A stretch of 64,000 nucleotides of DNA from Caballeronia sp. Its GTDB lineage: Bacteria > Pseudomonadota > Gammaproteobacteria > Burkholderiales > Burkholderiaceae. This document shows positions 58,696-64,000 of this stretch, in pieces. The notes under the pieces were generated by a model that was not told the DNA's origin, did no database searches, and worked only from the letters and a program-made list of their open reading frames with translations. Within the stretch, counting starts at the first letter, position 1. Each line of letters begins with the position of its first letter. The DNA lies in contig NZ_JAQGMM010000283.1 in assembly GCF_028292365.1 (NCBI RefSeq), positions 1 to 64,000 of the forward strand, written 5' to 3'. A program made the translations under genes and the position numbers.

Positions 58696-59778
58696 TCACC
58701 GACCGTCGGGTTCGGACTGGTTGAGAACACAACGAAACCCGAGATCGCCTTTCTCGGTATCCGGCGCGAGCCCAGTGCGGTCGATCACGAGCCGGGTCCG
58801 GCTATCCGTCGCATAGCGGACGCTTCGCAAGCTTCCATGATCCGGACCACTCGGATCATGCGCCGCGCTGTGGCTGTAGTAGTTCTTGTCGAACCAGTCA
58901 CGGGTCCACTCCTTGCCACGGCCAAACACATCCGACACGCCGATCTTGTTGTCGCCATAAGTTCCCACAGGACGGCTGATCAATGGCTCGGGACTCGTTC
59001 CGTTCTCTTCCATTTTGCTGATGATGCTGTCGAGTTGTTCGACGTTGTATTTCCCATCGACGACGGGTACAGCCGGACTCGGTATCACCCAAGGCTCACC
59101 ACGCGAGCGCGCCGCGTATTCCCACTGCGCCTCGGTCGGCAAGTCGAACGGCATGCCCGTCACCTGTCCAACCCACGTGCAGAAATCGCGCGACTGTTTC
59201 CATGTCACGTGAGCCACCGGATAGTCCGGAAAGCGAAACTCGAAATACTCGCCCTTGCTAATGGCCACCGGCGGCAGATTGTTGGCCCTCGTATAGAGGT
59301 CGTAGTCCGCATACGTGACGCGATGCTTGAAGATCGAGTAGCTTTCGAGCGTTACCGGATGAGCGGGCGCGGCGCCATCGTTGGCAGAATAGGGGAGCTT
59401 TTCCTGTGACTTCTCCGGGCCGAAATCACCCATCAGAAACTCGCCGCCTTTGACGAACACAAGCTCGCTTTGCAACTTTTTCTTAAGCCCCGTCAGTTCA
59501 TCGCTGACAGGCGCAGGCAGCGTCCTGAAGTAATCCTGCAGTATCTTGACGGTGTCATCGTAGGGCTTGCCGCGACCCCAGTTGAGCACCATGCTCAAGT
59601 GTTCCCACGTGCTTTTCGGCGGTGACGGTGTCGTGATTTCTCGAATCAGACGGTCTTTGTCTGCTGGCGCGTTCGCATCGATCTTCTGTGCCAAAGCGCC
59701 GCCTGACAGCAGCAGGGAAATGCTCAACAACGCCAATGTGCACGATTTCCGGCGAACACGATGAGACAGATAACTCAT
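58696..59778 (-). CDS. SUMF1/EgtB/PvdO-type formylglycine-generating-enzyme-like protein
   Basis: FVKGGEFLMGDFGPE...VAHVTWKQSRDFCTWVGQVTGMPFDLPTEAQWEYAARSRGE...GKEWTRDWFDKNYY...GDLGFRCVLN. Confidence 0.88.
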   Translation of the reverse strand: MSYLSHRVRRKSCTLALLSISLLLSGGALAQKIDANAPADKDRLIREITTPSPPKSTWEHLSMVLNWGRGKPYDDTVKILQDYFRTLPAPVSDELTGLKKKLQSELVFVKGGEFLMGDFGPEKSQEKLPYSANDGAAPAHPVTLESYSIFKHRVTYADYDLYTRANNLPPVAISKGEYFEFRFPDYPVAHVTWKQSRDFCTWVGQVTGMPFDLPTEAQWEYAARSRGEPWVIPSPAVPVVDGKYNVEQLDSIISKMEENGTSPEPLISRPVGTYGDNKIGVSDVFGRGKEWTRDWFDKNYYSHSAAHDPSGPDHGSLRSVRYATDSRTRLVIDRTGLAPDTEKGDLGFRCVLNQSEPDGR

Positions 59779-59820
59779 GCAGCAACACTCCTTTGTTCTT
59801 CGTTAAACCGATGCTGCCGC

Positions 59821-61908
59821 TCAAGCCAATTGCGAACCGTCGCCTGCGGTCGTTGTCGGATGGAGCCATGCGACGTTGGTTCCCTGTTGCATCGTATAGG
59901 TTGGCGTGTCATTGAAAGCAAAGGCGAAGCCTGGCGCCGGCTCGTCGCGTAGCCTGCTCTCGATCATCGCCACCTGATCCATGCCTATGAATCGCCCGAT
60001 GTCATTGCGCGCAAGCTGTGGATCGCCTTTCTCCGCGATTTCCGGCGAGGTGAACTGGTAGACGTTATCCAGCTCGTTTCTGACCTGTGCCGCCGCGAGA
60101 ATATGGTCGATCGCGTCGGATGCCTCGATGCGCCACTCTTCAAACTGATCGCCGATCGCTTTTAATGCATAGACGATGTAGCCCTTCACTTCGGCGAGAC
60201 TATTCAGCAATGAATCGTGCGCGTTTTTTATGGCGTTCAAAAACTGCCTGGGTTCCGTCCGTATGAAATTGGTGAGCTCGGACCTGAGTTCGTCAAACTG
60301 CTTGCCGACATAAGCGCCTATTTCCTTGCCCTTCGCGATTGCCAGCGTGTACATTGCGACGAACGTCTTGAACGCCTCTTTGGAGAAATACTGCAAGTTT
60401 TTGTCACCGGCATACGCGACTTGTGATTTCGCCCACCAGGCGAACTCGGCCATGTTGACGACATCGACGGTCGCCTCAATCTCACCCTTCAAGCCGACGC
60501 CTACGCACACACCCGCCTTCATCAGGATGCGGAATTTTTCGTCGTAGGTAATGTGGAAGGCCGCCTGTGCACCGACGCCTGCCTGACCGCTTACCCCCGG
60601 TTTTACTGATGCGAAGGACGTCCATTTGACCTTTTCCTGAGGGCGTCGCCATTCGAAGGCGCCTTCCATCGAGGCTTCCGCCTCCACACCGGCAAACGCC
60701 TTCAGATCGCCGCCGGCGTCCGCTTTCACTTCTACCTTCGTTACATCCAGCTTTGGCCGTTGCATTTGATTGGCGTCCCGCGTGGCGCGTGTGCCTTTCA
60801 CTTGCTGGGTCTTGCCGTCGCGTCCCAGTTTAAACTCGACGCCGCCTTCCGCGAGCAGGCTTGCTCCGCAAGACGCTTCGGCCTTGGCCGCAAGCGAAAT
60901 TCTAAAAAATCCGAGCGTGGTGTCAGGCGTGCTCGACCATGAGTAGCTCCCGCCCTGAGTGGCTGTGGGCGCGGGAATCCAGAGTTCGAGTCCCGACTTC
61001 CACGGCAGATAGAGTGTGGCCTTGATGTTCCCGTCTGCCAATACGCCGCCGACCTCACCCTTGGCTTTCGCCGATGCCGCCACCTCGCCGCGTAGATGCA
61101 GCACGTCATCGAAGGACTTGAAGGTGCTCTCAGCCTTCGCGCTGGCGCCTGCACCGGCGAACAGCCGGAGGATCTGGGTGCCGCCCGAGAATTCGCACAT
61201 GGCGTTCGGATCGTCCGGCGACTTGAACTTCGCGTTTTTGTTAAAAGCCTCTGCGAACTCGGGTGCCCATTCGCGCCCCCAGGGCGGTGTCTTCCACTCA
61301 TGAAGCTTGCTCTTTTTGAAGGCTTCATTGAGTTTTTCAGAAATTTTGTCATGGTCCAGCTTGTACTTGCCCGTCGATTCGTCCTTGACGAGAAATGACT
61401 TGAGCTGTGGTTTGTCGGAGTCGAGCTTGTAACGGCGGAAGTGGTTCCTGACTTTGGACGAACGTACGTATGTGAAGCGTTGACCGCTGTATTGCTCCTT
61501 GCCAGCAGCTGTCTTGCGCAAAGGCAGGAGTTCCCAGACGCCGTCCTTGTTGAACGCAGGCGTCTCCTCCAACTGGCTGTGGACCTCGGCTGTTGCCGCT
61601 TCTTCATTCTTGATTGATTCTTTCAGCTTCGCTTCGAGTTGTGGACGCAGCGCAACGTTCGATTGTTGCTCAAGCCAGTTGGCGTGCGCAACCCCGAGCG
61701 CCTGCCGGGCTTCGATGAGGTTCTCTGACAACCTGCTCATCAGAGCGATTTCCTTCGCCACCGCATCGACCGATTCCAGCGGACATTCAAAAAGCTCAGC
61801 AGTATCCGGATAAAAGAAATAGAGCGGACGCTGTTTTCCTTTTGCGTCGGCTGTGCTGCCTTCAAGGGTGTCCGTACGACTGGTCCCCGCTGCGTTCTCG
61901 TTGCTCAT
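59821..61908 (-). CDS. Unknown 695 aa protein directly downstream of vgrG, candidate T6SS cargo
   Basis: MSNENAAGTSRTDTLEGSTADAKGKQRPLYFFYPDTAELFECPLESVDAVAKEIALMSRLSENLIEARQALGVAHANWLEQQSNVALRPQ...; no domain recognised by eye; position after VgrG. Confidence 0.75.
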   Translation of the reverse strand: MSNENAAGTSRTDTLEGSTADAKGKQRPLYFFYPDTAELFECPLESVDAVAKEIALMSRLSENLIEARQALGVAHANWLEQQSNVALRPQLEAKLKESIKNEEAATAEVHSQLEETPAFNKDGVWELLPLRKTAAGKEQYSGQRFTYVRSSKVRNHFRRYKLDSDKPQLKSFLVKDESTGKYKLDHDKISEKLNEAFKKSKLHEWKTPPWGREWAPEFAEAFNKNAKFKSPDDPNAMCEFSGGTQILRLFAGAGASAKAESTFKSFDDVLHLRGEVAASAKAKGEVGGVLADGNIKATLYLPWKSGLELWIPAPTATQGGSYSWSSTPDTTLGFFRISLAAKAEASCGASLLAEGGVEFKLGRDGKTQQVKGTRATRDANQMQRPKLDVTKVEVKADAGGDLKAFAGVEAEASMEGAFEWRRPQEKVKWTSFASVKPGVSGQAGVGAQAAFHITYDEKFRILMKAGVCVGVGLKGEIEATVDVVNMAEFAWWAKSQVAYAGDKNLQYFSKEAFKTFVAMYTLAIAKGKEIGAYVGKQFDELRSELTNFIRTEPRQFLNAIKNAHDSLLNSLAEVKGYIVYALKAIGDQFEEWRIEASDAIDHILAAAQVRNELDNVYQFTSPEIAEKGDPQLARNDIGRFIGMDQVAMIESRLRDEPAPGFAFAFNDTPTYTMQQGTNVAWLHPTTTAGDGSQLA

Positions 61909-61948
61909 GGTTGGTCTCGACTTGCCCGTGACGTTGTAGTTTTCGGTC

Positions 61949-64000
61949 TTATGCTTCGCCGTCCTCGTGGAACATCTTCAGGTCCTGTGCCTGTGTGCCG
62001 GTGAATACCCGTACTGTCTTCCCTTCGGCGTCGGTAATGCCGCGCGCCAGGACTTGACCGCCATTTCCCTCGATGCGGTAAGGCGCGAGCGGCATCACAT
62101 TGCCGCTGGCTTCATCCTTCAGGATGAACTGCTGGTCGTTCGACACGCTTTTCGGCAAGGCCGGTGGCTGGCCGTCATATTGGGTGGGTCCCGAAAAGGC
62201 GTGATTCGATCCTTTGATGTCGACTTCGCCCGGTGCGTGGATTTGAATATTTCCGCCGCTTATCCTGACGTAAGCGCCGCCAGACGTGAGCAGGATTTCT
62301 TTCTCCGCGCTCAACTCGATGGCATCCGTTGAAGATGAAATCTTGATCCCTTTGCTTGCAAGCAGATCGATACCGTCGGTCTGGGCCTGTATCTCCAGCT
62401 TGCCGCGCGCCGCGATCAGTTTCATGCCCAGCTTGTACGCGAACAAGCTGATTTTATCGACTGCGTTTGCAACAAGGCTCTTGCCGACGGCGATGTTAAT
62501 GTCGCTATTCGCGGACATCGTCACGTTCTCGCCAGCATGTATATGGACGCTGGCCGGTGTAGTTATCCCCACCCCTTTGGGCGATGCAATAAGCAAGACC
62601 GGATCGCTGAATCCATTTGCCTGACCGGCCCCTCCCGAAGACTCCTGGCCTTGACCGGCGGCACTTGAGGACCCGCCACCGTAGCCGGTTTGCGTCGCGT
62701 CAGTGAATGCCTTCAGCGAGTCGATTGCCTGCATATCGGCTGCGCCGTGTTGCTTCGCTGTACCGGCGGTTGCGCTCAACAACTGCTGCCCCGCCGAGAG
62801 CTGGCCACGCGCTTCGCGTACGTCGAGCTGATCGCTGCCCGCCGCAGGACGACCGAAGGTACTGATGTACAGACCCTGTTGCGCCCGGATAGCACCATAT
62901 GCGTCAGTGGCCATTTCGAAGCCAGTTCCCCTGAACTGACCTCGCTGGTTGTCGCGCTGCGCCACGATATAGCCGAGGTTCAGTTGTGCGCCTGCTTGCG
63001 TGCTGTAAAGCTGGATGCGGTTTTGCCCGGTCGAGTCGTCGAGCACGAGTTGGTTATATCCAGAACCTTTGTGTTCCTTCGATTTGTAGCCAGACATTTG
63101 TCCCTGGCTGTGCCACTGGGGAGTACACGCACTGTTGTAGACACGCCCTGTGACCAGTGGTCTGTCGGGATCGCCATCCAGATAAGTGATCACGACCTCC
63201 TGGCCAATGCGAGGAACAAATACCCCGCCCCAGTTTTCACCGGCGTTTGGATAAGAGACGCGCATCCAGCACGACGCCTTTTCGTCGCCGCTGTTCAACC
63301 TGTCCCAGTGCATGCGCACCTTCACCCGGTTCAGTTGATCGGTGAATACTTCTTCGCCCGAGGGTCCGACAACGGTCGCGGTTTGCGTCGGCATAACCGG
63401 CTTGTGGTGATCGAAGGGACTGCGAAAAGGTACGGTGCGGCGTTGCACCTCCACCATGGTCATGAAGAAACCAGTGCTGCCGTCGGCCGCCTTGGTCGTC
63501 ACCGTTTGATAGGTGGATTCGAAGCTTGCACGCACGGAGTCGACCTTCGATTTGAGACTGTGCGGAAAGTCGACGGCGCCACCTGACACCGGCAAGTTGT
63601 TCTCGATGACCCATTCCACCGCGAGTATGGCGAACTGTCTCTCCTGAGCATTGCTGCCCTCGTGGTCAGGATGATCCGACAGTTCGAACCACTGGCCAGG
63701 CTCGGCCCCACGTACCGCGCCTACGCCATGGAAGCGTTTGGCACGGGACTCCCATTCTTCCACACGCACTTTGGATAGCGTATCGCCGCGGTCCTGCTCG
63801 CGATACGTGTATGCCCCGGAATACTCGTAGACCTCAGCCTGCGATGGCAGCGATCCCTGATTACCGACCGTCGGAATGTTCGTACTCTTCGCGTTGCGCG
63901 GCGTTTTGTAGTCATAGGTGCTGGTGACAACAGACGTACTTTGCAGTGTTCTCGTGCCTGACCATTGCACGAAGGCGTCGATTTCGCTGTTGGGGCCCCC
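61949..64000 (-). CDS. vgrG: Type VI secretion tip protein VgrG (N-terminus beyond the window edge)
   Basis: WFELSDHPDHEGSNAQERQFAILAVEW...RVKVRMHWDRLNSGDEKASCWMRVSYPNAGENWGGVFVPRIGQEVVITYLDGDPDRPLVTGRVYN...; translation stays open to 64000 (GGPNSEIDAFVQWSG), so ATG at 63970 is not the start. Confidence 0.95.
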   Translation of the reverse strand, partial: GGPNSEIDAFVQWSGTRTLQSTSVVTSTYDYKTPRNAKSTNIPTVGNQGSLPSQAEVYEYSGAYTYREQDRGDTLSKVRVEEWESRAKRFHGVGAVRGAEPGQWFELSDHPDHEGSNAQERQFAILAVEWVIENNLPVSGGAVDFPHSLKSKVDSVRASFESTYQTVTTKAADGSTGFFMTMVEVQRRTVPFRSPFDHHKPVMPTQTATVVGPSGEEVFTDQLNRVKVRMHWDRLNSGDEKASCWMRVSYPNAGENWGGVFVPRIGQEVVITYLDGDPDRPLVTGRVYNSACTPQWHSQGQMSGYKSKEHKGSGYNQLVLDDSTGQNRIQLYSTQAGAQLNLGYIVAQRDNQRGQFRGTGFEMATDAYGAIRAQQGLYISTFGRPAAGSDQLDVREARGQLSAGQQLLSATAGTAKQHGAADMQAIDSLKAFTDATQTGYGGGSSSAAGQGQESSGGAGQANGFSDPVLLIASPKGVGITTPASVHIHAGENVTMSANSDINIAVGKSLVANAVDKISLFAYKLGMKLIAARGKLEIQAQTDGIDLLASKGIKISSSTDAIELSAEKEILLTSGGAYVRISGGNIQIHAPGEVDIKGSNHAFSGPTQYDGQPPALPKSVSNDQQFILKDEASGNVMPLAPYRIEGNGGQVLARGITDAEGKTVRVFTGTQAQDLKMFHEDGEA

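Noticed and set aside
62690-63586. 298 aa ORF on + strand
   Set aside because: Antisense to vgrG; shadow ORF.
1-64000. CRISPR arrays
   Set aside because: No regularly spaced ~28-36 bp repeats and no cas genes seen.
1-64000. Transposases, integrases or IS elements
   Set aside because: No transposase or integrase ORF recognised, including at the edges of the 26-34.5 kb accessory stretch.

Overview
64 kb chromosomal window from a high-GC beta-proteobacterium. The gene content resembles Burkholderia/Paraburkholderia/Caballeronia, but this is inferred from protein character only and no search was run. Main blocks: (1) an RND efflux operon (OMF partial, adaptor, pump); (2) glpK-glpF with a distal pair of GlpR-like operators; (3) ordinary metabolic and transport genes (Bcr/CflA MFS, DUF899, TAT NHL-repeat protein, AAHS MFS, SDRs, old yellow enzyme, LysR regulators, CLC channel, slipin/NfeD); (4) an accessory stretch at about 26.1-34.5 kb with an HD-GYP protein, a stand-alone FlhC, a stand-alone FlgH, small lipoproteins, a pair of paralogous small proteins and a duplicated ~80 bp 5' element; (5) a LysR-controlled catabolic-type operon (HpcH/HpaI aldolase, amidohydrolase, unknown 383 aa protein, AAHS MFS, EPTP/EAR-like beta-propeller); (6) a decay zone with a deleted carboxylesterase, a truncated FMN reductase and an oxidoreductase lacking its ferredoxin domain; (7) a periplasmic catalase plus ankyrin lipoprotein pair with an OxyR-like site; (8) a VgrG-linked T6SS effector island at the right edge (VgrG partial, unknown 695 aa protein, SUMF1/FGE protein, DUF3592, PAAR, DUF4123, Tox-REase-5, Imm52). 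The best candidates for something undescribed are the FlhC/FlgH accessory stretch, the 695 aa protein in the VgrG island and the EPTP-containing catabolic operon. Family assignments are by eye and need HMM confirmation.
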